From: Odoribacter sp. UBA944
Lineage (GTDB): Bacteria > Bacteroidota > Bacteroidia > Bacteroidales > Marinifilaceae
Direction of reading: 5' to 3'
Assembly: GCA_002293375.1 (NCBI GenBank)
Contig: DBDA01000049.1
Location: 1 to 23,541 of the forward strand
DNA length: 23,541 bases
In this document: positions 9,001 through 16,654 of the stretch, one piece after another
Position numbering within the stretch: the stretch's first letter is position 1
How the letters are laid out: each line of letters starts with the position of its first letter
Notes under the pieces: generated by a model
Database searches by the model: none
Told to the model about the DNA's origin: nothing
What the model saw: the letters and a program-made list of their open reading frames with translations, nothing else
Translations under genes and position numbers: made by a program

Positions 9001-9492
9001 CATGGGCAGTGCATCGGTGCGGAACATCGCCGGCAACGCCAGGAGTTGCTTCCGCGCCTGCGCCTCGGTAACGGAGGTTTCCAAGGCGTCGATGAAATCT
9101 CCCATGCCCGCATAAGCTTCCGTATTGGCTACGGCGAGTATGGCATAATCCCTGCCGTGTCTGAGCGAAGCTCCTTCCCCCTGGCCAACGGCAAGCTGCA
9201 ACTCAGTGCCGATGGCCGGATCGGCAATCCGGTAGGCTTGTACAAAACGGCCGCTTCCACCCGGTTCGAGGTCGAAGAAGAGCAGGCAGAGATCGCCAAC
9301 CTTCGCCTCGCCCGGCAAGAGGGCTGCGGAACGCGTACGGATCCCGGCATCTGCAACGTTTACCTGCAATCGAAACGGTTTGCCAGATGGTCCGACGGGT
9401 TCTTCGATCACTTTCTGGCAGCCGGCGGCCGATAACAAAATGCAGGCAACCATGCTGCAATACACTGCACGTATTCTATTGTTCCGTTTCAT
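6076..9492 (-). CDS. Large fimbrial tip/accessory lipoprotein with extra C-terminal domain
   Basis: 1138 residues with lipobox SAAGC (Cys25), so exported as a lipoprotein precursor. Residues about 36-350 resemble fimbrillin-superfamily (Mfa2/FimA-like) subunits and end in the strand motif INNWELDQDGLVVTDG. Residues about 357-440 and the region after form BACON-like beta domains (FGSLRGMMQVIQTPD, then LNRSKLPLYAP). Residues about 845-1138 are a separate module with GGNGLLVYAVDEP, IYWGDSQMF and SLFLANLIAFVLN, which reminds me of class I glutamine-amidotransferase-like/DUF4350 folds; that assignment is weak. It is the last gene of the fimbrial operon, and its ATG overlaps the stop of the preceding gene. 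Position and size suggest the fibre-tip adhesin. The first 440 residues are paralogous to the preceding protein. Confidence 0.8.
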   Translation of the reverse strand: MKRNNRIRAVYCSMVACILLSAAGCQKVIEEPVGPSGKPFRLQVNVADAGIRTRSAALLPGEAKVGDLCLLFFDLEPGGSGRFVQAYRIADPAIGTELQLAVGQGEGASLRHGRDYAILAVANTEAYAGMGDFIDALETSVTEAQARKQLLALPAMFRTDALPMSGRTVKTADREVVDISLERAVVRIDVHNAIQEQYELISVAIYNAAERSMLWNDSLIDGITHTARFYGTEDEGSDAGIVDGSVTGGLYAFGNFENDPYANPGSTTSIVVALKSLKPPAGGELILPLYYRIPIRPDESVQNLMRNNIYRVSIQGVTGSGSLDEEDAPEGMLRFTINNWELDQDGLVVTDGQNTMAIPAKTIYFGPKAETRSYDLFTQGSGTLSIVRSDLPAGISASLEGNLLTISAEALSAGNDRRSGEIELGFGSLRGMMQVIQTPDATRFIQLNRSKLPLYAPMGATGITDGEWLRVLASDEWVATLQNPAPADPSNPGFLFNNGTTELSWSPGGLNPTWSSDSPFDILTTGSNPGRENRHSFVVFSLRDYPEYKQVLVLTQAAMPRITIAPDYDSPVWFYKDGTPVASLDNRIEIRVSSGTDIHTGEPNAWRVELTGADAQYFDVQTVTNDGNPRLYLTAKGTNSSYPGINLSTETLSASLVITLEGVTDDEAVEGETRRTLVVNQDYWSFLPERSSTLSTVPVTGTRNAATGAYTEYVEYTIDLPAPLRWNATITTQSHNSGDPWMVHRAYLLDAAGQPLAAGATLTDQTSAQKLRVGFDKIYYPLVDWPDASQVPQATIQISIAGLEGQPGMMESVTVSQDPLQARLGIVDLSTGGPGSLTAPESANHLKYYLQYMNATAMYGTGTNSEVRTVVNPATAMTVATLPGPIGANTNYVQVGSLPNRTGGTYTQAHHDLANQWWRGGNGLLVYAVDEPANTIFANSPSSGSFQTILSELGYRYKQPSDQTSQWGAKLNSGVADTRLMKYLLALGPFKKESWLDIGDVLDFLALGYEDTEFYIDASSTGLDPGSPGFSQGAVPVIVSDAGTEVLLMIDPGRQLIYWGDSQMFQQQDQPLLFGDANRYYSNGPFGTLLGIDLGTSNKSLFLANLIAFVLNTAQYGTHFTDLFDPAMVSNDRVSFMN

Positions 9493-11228
9493 TTCTCTTC
9501 TGTTCTGTCGTTATACATTGCCTGATTCGTGGGATTTTGGCCGAGCGTTATGACACGGTTGTACCTGTCGGGCGCAACGTCGAGCGTGATCATCACAAAA
9601 CCGTAGCGCACCTGTGTACTGCTCGGATTATCGCCCGTCGTGTAAACCTGAAACAGGTTCCCCAACGGATTGTCACCGGAGCGGAGCGTTGTTTGCGGAT
9701 CGCCGGAGGGGGTGAACGAAAAGCCCGGGTTAGCAGCGTCCGCCGAAGTGTTGTAGATCGTGGCCGTCCAGGCTCCCGAAGCGTTGACGCTAAAGGGTAT
9801 TTTATCCGCCGGACCGCTCCGCCCGAGCCCCGGGTAAAGGGGCGCCTCGTAGCGATTCAATTCAAGGGTATGGTCGTATTCGGAAGATTGCACCAGCGAG
9901 ATCACCCCGCGCAACGCACCGAAAGAGAGTTCGATGCTGCCGCGCCGGATGGCCGTACCGCCAAGCGCCGGGGTCGTGATACGCAACAGCGTCCCGTCCA
10001 ATCCGGCCGTGAAACCTGCAGGCAGGGTGCTCTTCGAGATCGAGAGAGCGCCTCGGCCGATAGCCTGGATCACATAGTCCCAGGTACCTCCCACGGAAGT
10101 AAGCCGGAGCACTCTGGCCGGCAGCACAAGCGTCGATTCTCCGTCCGTTATGACCAGTCCGTTCTCGTCCAATTCCCAGGTATCGATCGATACGCTGAGC
10201 AGGCTCTCACTCTGTTGCCAGGCGCCATATTCGTCTTCGGCACCCGGGCCGGCAATGCCCGTCAGGCGCAGGCGGTATACATTGTTGCGCACGAGGCTTT
10301 GACTCTCCCCTGCCGGCAATAAATCGACGCGGTAGTAGCTTGTCTCCCCACCGTCCACGGGCCGGAGGCCGAGGATGATGCAGGTGATCTGCGTGTCGCC
10401 GGGAGCAGGAGTTTCCAGAAAGTTTTCGAAGGCGTAGAGACCGCCCGTTATCCCGTTCGTAAAGTCGCCCTCTGAAGCTTTCAGACCATAGAAACGTTGC
10501 ATCCGCGCAGGTGTTGCGGTCATGCCGAGGTTCCAGAGCGGTGTGGATGCGGCAGCACCCCACACCGATGCCGATACAAGCGTATGGCTTGCGGCGATGT
10601 CGTTGGCAATGTCGAAACGCACGAGTGCGCGCCGGAGTGTAATGACCACGTGATCGTCTCCCGACATCCGCACCACACGCGCACTCATGGGAATGTTGTC
10701 CGATGCCGGTGCGTGTGTATCGTCTGTCTGGTCGGTGCCTGCTCCCCCGGTGAAAAGGCGCGCCTGTGCAACGAGCTGCCTCTCGGTCAGCGTGCCCAAC
10801 CTGCCGGTCAATCCGTCTGTGTGCAGGTCTCCCGTATAGGCGGAGGGATCGACGTTTGCCAATGCCAGGATCACATAGTCTCCTCCCGGCAAGAGTTCCG
10901 GATGTGCTGCAAAAGGTATTTCGTAGCTGTCCTCCATCAGGAGCGGGAAACCGAGTTCACTCCCTTCGATGGTCGCAACGTGGCGTCCGCTGCCGTCTGG
11001 TTCGTAGTCGAAAAAGAAAAGATGGAGGGAGTTGACACGCTCTTCGCCTCCTGTGGCGGGGATCTGTCCGCGCGTGGCGCTCACGATCCCTTCGACCTCA
11101 AGGCTAACACGGAGCCGTGTCTTCACAGACCCGGGATATGCCGTCTCGTCGTTCCGGCACGCCGCCGGAGCGATCAGGCAAAGGAGCCAAAGAGCGAAAT
11201 TTCTTATCCGGTTTGATCTGTTTTTCAT
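9489..11228 (-). CDS. Fimbrial accessory/tip lipoprotein with BACON-like domains
   Basis: 579 residues; signal peptide with lipobox APAAC (Cys24). Residues about 34-360 are fimbrillin-like: FFFDYEPDGSGRHV, GGDYVILALANVD, NGITGGLYAFENF, and the closing TWELDENGLVITDG. Two beta-sandwich segments follow (about 365-450 and 455-565), with FGALRGVISLVQSS and LNRYEAPLYPGL, resembling BACON domains that often bind carbohydrate or serve as spacers. The same order of motifs occurs in the N-terminal half of the next gene, so the two arose by tandem duplication. It lies 16 bp after the preceding fimbrial gene and its TGA overlaps the next ATG. Likely a minor tip subunit comparable in position to FimC/FimD/FimE of Porphyromonas. 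Confidence 0.8.
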   Translation of the reverse strand: MKNRSNRIRNFALWLLCLIAPAACRNDETAYPGSVKTRLRVSLEVEGIVSATRGQIPATGGEERVNSLHLFFFDYEPDGSGRHVATIEGSELGFPLLMEDSYEIPFAAHPELLPGGDYVILALANVDPSAYTGDLHTDGLTGRLGTLTERQLVAQARLFTGGAGTDQTDDTHAPASDNIPMSARVVRMSGDDHVVITLRRALVRFDIANDIAASHTLVSASVWGAAASTPLWNLGMTATPARMQRFYGLKASEGDFTNGITGGLYAFENFLETPAPGDTQITCIILGLRPVDGGETSYYRVDLLPAGESQSLVRNNVYRLRLTGIAGPGAEDEYGAWQQSESLLSVSIDTWELDENGLVITDGESTLVLPARVLRLTSVGGTWDYVIQAIGRGALSISKSTLPAGFTAGLDGTLLRITTPALGGTAIRRGSIELSFGALRGVISLVQSSEYDHTLELNRYEAPLYPGLGRSGPADKIPFSVNASGAWTATIYNTSADAANPGFSFTPSGDPQTTLRSGDNPLGNLFQVYTTGDNPSSTQVRYGFVMITLDVAPDRYNRVITLGQNPTNQAMYNDRTEEK

Positions 11229-11244
11229 ACGCTTCTATTTTCTG

Positions 11245-12756
11245 TTATACGCCTCCCACCGGCCACTCTCCGCCGTCTTCCCAGCCATCCGAGGCTCCAT
11301 CCAATTGCCGGATGGAGAGCGTGAAGAACAGTTCGCGGAAGGTGACCGTCACCGAATCGGTACGCTCAGCGACAGCCGTGTTGTCCTGCAAGGCGGTGAT
11401 CTCAAAAACGACCGTCCCGTTGCCGGCACCGTCAGAGGTTTGTATCATGACGACGCTAAAAAAGTCGTTCCGGATGCCGTCCGGGATCGCCTGCTGTGTG
11501 CCGTTCTCCGCACCGGTGAAATCGACGGAGAATTGCTCCGAACCGCCGTCCCGGACAGTATAGGTTAACTTGAGCCGCCCCGAACTGCCTGCCGTGCGTT
11601 GCAATACGACCTCCTTGCCCGGCATCGAGGCGTAATAGAGCCCCTGCACACCCATGGTGACGTCCTCCTTGTTCCAGGCGATCACCTCTACATTGATGTC
11701 CGCCACAACCCCGCGGGCCGCCTCTTCGAGCGTTGCGTACCCCGGACCTGCAACTGAGGTGACGCGGAACTCGTATTTCCAGTTCCGGATTATGGGCCGG
11801 TATACTCCGTCTTCCACGAGAAAGTCTATCGGATAGTAGGACTTCTGTCCGTCATAGATGCCGGCGACTACGGCACGCATGGGCCGGGCGCTTTCGTCGG
11901 ACGTCGTTGTGAAATAATTCTCATAAACATACATCTGGTACGCTATCCCGTCATAAGCACCCTGATCCGTATTGTAGGATGCGATACCGGTTGCCTGCAT
12001 CCGGGAACCCTCGACGGCATGGAGCGACGAACTCATCCCGACAGGAAGTACATACCGCACGGGGTCAGTCGCACCGTTCCCACGCGCTCCGACAGCCCCC
12101 CGATCGGCCGCGAAACAGACGAACAGGTCGCTCAGTTCAAAACCGGCGGTGGCGCTTGTCCGGGCAACGAAGAGATCTACCGATGCCACCGAACGCAGCA
12201 TCTGTACAGGCCCCCACCTCTTGGGGGTATAGCTACCGGAAATGGTCCCGCGAATGGTCCCCCACATGGGGAGCGGTTCGAAGGAGGCCGAGTTGACCAA
12301 CCGCTCCGGTTGTGTGTCGATCAACTGCCCGTGCACACTCTCCCACCGGAGCCCGGTACGATCGATCTCCGCCTCCCACGTGCGCACCAATGTGCGGCAG
12401 TTGGCCAGCAGGTGCACGGTCAGCGTATCCTCCGCCTCCTGCAACAGCGTGCGGAAGGTATGTTCGCTGCCGGACGGCGTAAGAGCAGTTGCTTCGCGGC
12501 TGTAGAGGAAACCACCGTCGGACCCGAATACCAGCAGATCGAGTGTCTCGACGCGGTTTTCGTTGTGGTTCCCCTCGTCCATACCGATCCCGTCGAGCGG
12601 CGCCCGTGAAGTTTGTACCGGTGCGGTCGAGAGAACGATCTCGATCTCCTTCTGCTTTCCGGTGGGGTTCGGTTCGCCTGCACGTTCTTTGCCGCAGGCG
12701 TATAATGTTGCGAAGGCGATGATGCAGTATGCGAAATATCGGCTCGTCCGTTCCAT
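11245..12756 (-). CDS. Fimbrial minor subunit lipoprotein (FimD-like position)
   Basis: 503 residues, lipobox TLYAC (Cys21). An N-terminal fimbrillin-type domain begins with the beta strand EIEIVLSTAPVQTSR and the FimA-family-like LDLLVFGSDGGFLYS; it also has YYPIDFLVEDGVYRPIIRN and NVEVIAWNKEDV near residue 350, the usual last strand of these subunits. About 130 further residues form a beta-rich domain. It starts only 4 bp after the FimB/Mfa2-type gene. Known FimA-type systems place two or three such accessory subunits after the anchor gene, and they are needed for tip assembly; the specific role here is inferred from order. Confidence 0.78.
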   Translation of the reverse strand: MERTSRYFAYCIIAFATLYACGKERAGEPNPTGKQKEIEIVLSTAPVQTSRAPLDGIGMDEGNHNENRVETLDLLVFGSDGGFLYSREATALTPSGSEHTFRTLLQEAEDTLTVHLLANCRTLVRTWEAEIDRTGLRWESVHGQLIDTQPERLVNSASFEPLPMWGTIRGTISGSYTPKRWGPVQMLRSVASVDLFVARTSATAGFELSDLFVCFAADRGAVGARGNGATDPVRYVLPVGMSSSLHAVEGSRMQATGIASYNTDQGAYDGIAYQMYVYENYFTTTSDESARPMRAVVAGIYDGQKSYYPIDFLVEDGVYRPIIRNWKYEFRVTSVAGPGYATLEEAARGVVADINVEVIAWNKEDVTMGVQGLYYASMPGKEVVLQRTAGSSGRLKLTYTVRDGGSEQFSVDFTGAENGTQQAIPDGIRNDFFSVVMIQTSDGAGNGTVVFEITALQDNTAVAERTDSVTVTFRELFFTLSIRQLDGASDGWEDGGEWPVGGV

Positions 12757-12760
12757 ACAT

Positions 12761-13765
12761 TTACAATTCTATTTCGCCTCCCGAATGATCCCAGTTGTCC
12801 ACCGATACCGAAACAGAAACGATGGTGAAATCGGCGGCAAGGGTGAGTTCAAATTCGAAAGCGTTGTACATTTCTAATTTTTCATCGGTGTCGAAGAGGA
12901 GGTTGCCCGCCTTGTCTGTCACCTTAGCGAGTTCGGCGGCCAGGTCGATCCAAAGTGAGCGCGGCTCTTCTCCACCGGCGCGTGTTCCATCGACAGACAC
13001 TTCTTCGAGATATAGTATGACCTGCCGCTGGTGGCACAAGCGCATGGTCGTCAGGCTGAAATTCAACGGAAGGTTCGTCTCCGAATCGATCTGTTGCGCC
13101 CAGTCGTAGGATTGAACATAAAGGTCTTCGGGGGTGGCGTGTTCGGAGTAGTCAAATGCTCCATTATTGCCGTAGATCCGTGCATCGAGTGCCATACCGG
13201 ACTGCAACTCGTAGCCATCGTATACGATGTTAAGGGTGATGTCGTTGTTGTGGCGCAGGAGCGAAATGGTCTCTACCTGCTCCCGGCCGGTGACCGTGAT
13301 AAGGGCCTCGCCGGTTAAAAAGTCGGCAGGTGGCCGAAAATTCAGACTGTCCCCCACTAAATGTGTAATGATCGTGGAGTAGTCATCATAATCGCTCGTC
13401 TGTGTATTATCGTCGCTGTTAAAGATGGCCAATACATGGTAGTCGCCCGGATCAATACCCTCGACCCAGGCCGCCATGTCTTCAGGCCGCAACTTATCCG
13501 CCGTATACTGTAACCCCGTGACCAGGCCGCCGGGGAAAGATTCGCCGGAGCGTACCGGGGTACCTGTCAGGTCGTAAAACAAAAGGCCGAAATGTTGTAC
13601 CTCTTGCGTGTATTCAAGCGCCTGGTTGAGCATGTCGAATGTTATCCAAAAACCCGCCGTCGGCGGAGGCGGGAGTGGTGGACAATTTTCGATCCCTTCC
13701 CGGATGCACGAGAGCGCCGTTACGACCGGAAACAGAAAGGAGAGTATGCGCAACAACCATTTCAT
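12761..13765 (-). CDS. FimB/Mfa2-family fimbrial anchor subunit
   Basis: 334 residues with lipobox TALSC (Cys20), followed by the Cys-Pro motif CIREGIENCPP and a proline run, which is typical of FimB/Mfa2 (Mfa2/DUF1812) proteins. GLLFYDLTG and DPGDYHVLAIFNSD match the family, and it ends in VSVDNWDHSGGEIEL, a C-terminal strand like that of the fimbrillin. In Porphyromonas this subunit stays lipid-anchored in the outer membrane, caps the base and limits fibre length. It follows the major subunit as in fimAB and mfa1-mfa2. A predicted hairpin plus T tract (13778-13822) separates it from the fimbrillin gene, so it is probably made in lower amount. Confidence 0.88.
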   Translation of the reverse strand: MKWLLRILSFLFPVVTALSCIREGIENCPPLPPPPTAGFWITFDMLNQALEYTQEVQHFGLLFYDLTGTPVRSGESFPGGLVTGLQYTADKLRPEDMAAWVEGIDPGDYHVLAIFNSDDNTQTSDYDDYSTIITHLVGDSLNFRPPADFLTGEALITVTGREQVETISLLRHNNDITLNIVYDGYELQSGMALDARIYGNNGAFDYSEHATPEDLYVQSYDWAQQIDSETNLPLNFSLTTMRLCHQRQVILYLEEVSVDGTRAGGEEPRSLWIDLAAELAKVTDKAGNLLFDTDEKLEMYNAFEFELTLAADFTIVSVSVSVDNWDHSGGEIEL

Positions 13766-13777
13766 GGAACGTTTTAT

Positions 13778-13822
13778 AAAAAGGGTTCCGGTCGGCGGGC
13801 GAATAGCACCGCCGCTCCGGAA
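13778..13822 (-). terminator. Attenuator/intrinsic terminator between fimbrillin and anchor genes
   Basis: On the minus strand, TTCCGG (13822-13817) pairs with CCGGAA (13791-13786) and CGGCGG (13814-13809) with CCGCCG (13798-13793), with a small bulge and a 10-nt loop. Three bases later comes TTTTT (13782-13778). The hairpin lies 12 nt upstream of the anchor start codon and just after the fimbrillin stop. Partial termination here would favour the major subunit. Confidence 0.6.
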
Positions 13823-13835
13823 ACCTCTGCAAGAA

Positions 13836-15197
13836 TTACAGTTCTAATTCGCCCGTTACCTTGTCCCAGTTGCGGACTTTCACTGTCACGTCGACTGTGG
13901 TAAGTTCAGCGATCGGTTCCTCGTAGTCGACCTCCTCTTCGGGGACGCCCAACTCCTTGATGTTCGTTACGGTAAACTCGTAGGAGTAGTTTCGCAGTAC
14001 ACGGTTGCGGACCACATAATCGCTTTCGCCCGGATCAAAGACGGGAAACTTGTAGTACATCACGCCGGCCGGATAGTGGGTGACGTTGATGATGTCAGCC
14101 ACAAGATCGGTCGGATCCGCGCTATATATCTTGGTTACACCTTCGTGGAAACCGGCCCAGAAGGTGTTGCCGGTGAGCGTACCGGGAGTATCGTCAGCCG
14201 GATTGATGATCTCTTCCGCGTCGGGTGTATAGACCGTCCGGATCTGTATGTAGGTTACATCCCCATAGTGCTGTGCGCCATTCACTGCATCACGCGCCGC
14301 AGTGCTCTCGGTAGCGTAGAACTTCGTTCCGGGCCCTGCCGACTGGAAAGCGGTGTACTGCACAAAGTCGACGTCGTTGAACCTGGAGGGCTGGCCGTAG
14401 GTTTCAATGACATAGGGTTTTTCGTGTGTATAGCTGTATACCAACACGTTCCGATTCGGAGCGAGCGGATGCAGATCCCCCACGAAGACACCCGCCGTAT
14501 GGATCACTTTGGCTAACGTCCCGAGACGATAGGTGGGAGCTGCAAAAGAGCCGTCAAAGATTTCGCTCGTCAGATTTTCGTTCATCAGCGTGACCTTCGA
14601 TGCTAAACGTCCGATCTCAAGTCCGATCTCAACCGGTTCACTCGCCGTACCGCCTGCAGCGACATCGGTCAGTACTTTCCAGGACGTCCCCATCAGAAAA
14701 CTGCCGTCGGCAGCTATGTCCAGCGTCCTGTTCAGGGATTCGTCAGCGCCTCCGTACGTAGCGGTAACGGGCATTCTCTTGAAAACCTCCATGGTCGTCG
14801 CCGTGGTCGGTACCGGGATCAGGTCCGACGGGTCGTTTGCAAAAACGAAAAAGTGCAACGCACCCGACGGCATTTCGAAGGGCTCCGTCGTGTAGGTACC
14901 GAGCTCTTCGCCGTCATTCAGTTGAAGAACGCCTTCCGGCTCGGAAGCCGAAGAGTATACCAATTCGCCCGCTTCGCTGAAAACGTATACTTTCAGTCCA
15001 TGCGCCGGAACGATGGTGTTCTCGCCGCTTTCATCCGCGGCGCGTGTTAACGGCGATGTCGCGCTGATGGTCAACTGCGCCACGCCAATGTCGGTGTTTG
15101 ACGGTTCCGTATCTCTTCCGACAGGGTCGTCTTTGCTACAGCCCGCCGCAAATACTCCAAGCATAGCGACGACGCTCCATAAGAATAAATTTTTCAT
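13836..15197 (-). CDS. Major fimbrial subunit, Mfa1/FimA-family fimbrillin
   Basis: 453 residues. Signal peptide with lipobox FAAGC (Cys20). Strand VAQLTISATSPLTRAADE contains Arg52-Ala53, close to the Arg-Ala sites where gingipain cleaves Porphyromonas fimbrillins (46/47 in FimA, 49/50 in Mfa1). GLKVYVFSEAGELVYSS and LHFFVFAND are typical N-terminal domain strands, IGRLASKVTLMN follows, and the protein ends in VDVTVKVRNWDKVTGELEL, the C-terminal strand used in donor-strand polymerisation. Known type V pili are exported as lipoproteins, trimmed by protease and polymerised on the surface. It is third in the operon, after the DUF3575 and DUF3868 genes, and immediately before the anchor gene. 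Confidence 0.9.
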   Translation of the reverse strand: MKNLFLWSVVAMLGVFAAGCSKDDPVGRDTEPSNTDIGVAQLTISATSPLTRAADESGENTIVPAHGLKVYVFSEAGELVYSSASEPEGVLQLNDGEELGTYTTEPFEMPSGALHFFVFANDPSDLIPVPTTATTMEVFKRMPVTATYGGADESLNRTLDIAADGSFLMGTSWKVLTDVAAGGTASEPVEIGLEIGRLASKVTLMNENLTSEIFDGSFAAPTYRLGTLAKVIHTAGVFVGDLHPLAPNRNVLVYSYTHEKPYVIETYGQPSRFNDVDFVQYTAFQSAGPGTKFYATESTAARDAVNGAQHYGDVTYIQIRTVYTPDAEEIINPADDTPGTLTGNTFWAGFHEGVTKIYSADPTDLVADIINVTHYPAGVMYYKFPVFDPGESDYVVRNRVLRNYSYEFTVTNIKELGVPEEEVDYEEPIAELTTVDVTVKVRNWDKVTGELEL

Positions 15198-15234
15198 GGT
15201 TGTAATTAATTTGGTGAATAAAAAATAGATGCAT

Positions 15235-16647
15235 TTAATCGTTCACTGCCAACACCTCCCGCAAATTGTGACCGGCTTCGGAAGATCCTTTCTGTTCCGC
15301 CTCCCGGAAAAGCTGCATGGCCAGGTCCCAGTCCCCTTCCAGGAAAAGCAGGACGGCGCGGTTGTTCAGCCCTTCCATCCGGTTGTCTTCCCGAATCAAT
15401 TCCCGGGCGGTTTGGATATCTCCGGTTTGCAGGGCATAGGCGGCTTTGTTCAGGACTACGTCGTCGTTTTCCGGGAACCGGACATGTGCGTACTCCATCA
15501 CTTTGTGAAATTCCGGCGTACCGGGCCGGTAATCGGCTGCAACGATAAAGTAATCGTGTACTTGCAAGCCATCGGGGTTCTCCCGGACCAATGCGGCCAA
15601 CCGTATTTTGTCGGCCTCGGTATCCGTCCGGTAACGGATCCGGCAATCGACCCGCCGCAAGCGGGGGTAAGCTTCTTGTAGCAACTGCCGGTAAGCGGTC
15701 GCCCCTACCATTTTCCGGATCCGCTCCTCCCGCTTGACCGGAGAAGGGGTTTCATCCAGCATCTGTCTGACGGCCCGTCCCCGGGCGCTGTTTTTGCGTT
15801 CGATGAGGTGGTAGAGCCCTTCCCAGTCTTCCGGAGTGAAATCCAACGAGATCTTGTCCCGTTCTTCGGGAAGGACGGAGGCCAGAAAATCCCGGACGAC
15901 GTGCGCCCGTGTATAGGCCAGTTCGGCGTTGTGATCGTAGTTCCCCTCCGGAGAGGCGTATCCGGTCAGGTGAACGCCGGTCAGTTTCAGGTGGGGTTGG
16001 TCGGTAATTTCCCGGATGTCCTGCACCAACCGGTGCAATTCGGCGTCGTTATTGGCATACTGTACCACCAAATGGTCGTTGTTCAGCGGGAATTGGATGT
16101 CCAAAGAGATCCGTTTCTCGCTCTCCTGAAGCGGTTCCGGGATCAGGTAGGCGATCCGGAAGCGTTGTACCAAGGTATCCAACGGGATCGTTGCCAATCT
16201 GTGGCTACAATCCGCACAACTGTTCAGTTCCTGTTTCAGGACCAACCGGGAGTGAAAATAGTTCGCGTTGTAGGGGATTGACTGGTAGTATGTTACGTTC
16301 TCCCCACTGACGCTGATGGAGTAAATCTCGTGCCGGAGAGCCTTTGCGTTCCCCAAAGCCCGCTCGCGGTGGTGGATCCGTTCCCTCCTGTCCCCCGTGA
16401 ACAGCATGTAAGGCAGAAAAAGAGAGTCTTGCTCCGCGTTTCCGTATACCAATACCGGTTGTACCTTCAGCTCTTTGTTTTCCGGTACATGCAAGTTGTT
16501 TCCGTCGAAGAACATACTGACGTTTATCTGGTTCCCGTGCCGGATCAGTTCGTAATTCTCTACGTGTAGTTCTCCCACTTTCTGTGCTGTCACTCCGGCT
16601 ATTCCTCCCCAGCAGGCGAGCAGCATTCCCATCCATATCCGTCTCAT
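15235..16647 (-). CDS. DUF3868 protein with OmpA-like and TPR regions
   Basis: 470 residues with a cleavable signal peptide (about 1-21, ending VTAQ). The N-terminal part, about 25-170, is the DUF3868-type beta domain and carries a CADC pair (Cys144, Cys147). Residues about 180-280 resemble an OmpA C-terminal peptidoglycan-binding domain (LTGYASPEGNYDHNAELAYT, then ARGRAVRQML further on). The C-terminal 85 residues look like TPR helices (VLNKAAYALQTGDIQTAREL). DUF3868 genes are commonly next to DUF3575 and fimbrillin genes in Bacteroidales, so an envelope role in fimbria assembly or anchoring is a reasonable inference. It starts 7 bp after the DUF3575 gene. Confidence 0.85.
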   Translation of the reverse strand: MRRIWMGMLLACWGGIAGVTAQKVGELHVENYELIRHGNQINVSMFFDGNNLHVPENKELKVQPVLVYGNAEQDSLFLPYMLFTGDRRERIHHRERALGNAKALRHEIYSISVSGENVTYYQSIPYNANYFHSRLVLKQELNSCADCSHRLATIPLDTLVQRFRIAYLIPEPLQESEKRISLDIQFPLNNDHLVVQYANNDAELHRLVQDIREITDQPHLKLTGVHLTGYASPEGNYDHNAELAYTRAHVVRDFLASVLPEERDKISLDFTPEDWEGLYHLIERKNSARGRAVRQMLDETPSPVKREERIRKMVGATAYRQLLQEAYPRLRRVDCRIRYRTDTEADKIRLAALVRENPDGLQVHDYFIVAADYRPGTPEFHKVMEYAHVRFPENDDVVLNKAAYALQTGDIQTARELIREDNRMEGLNNRAVLLFLEGDWDLAMQLFREAEQKGSSEAGHNLREVLAVND

Positions 16648-16654
16648 AAGTCCC

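Noticed and set aside
6076..9492. von Willebrand A domain in the tip protein, as in Mfa5
   Set aside because: No DxSxS metal-site motif with the usual surrounding hydrophobic strands was found.
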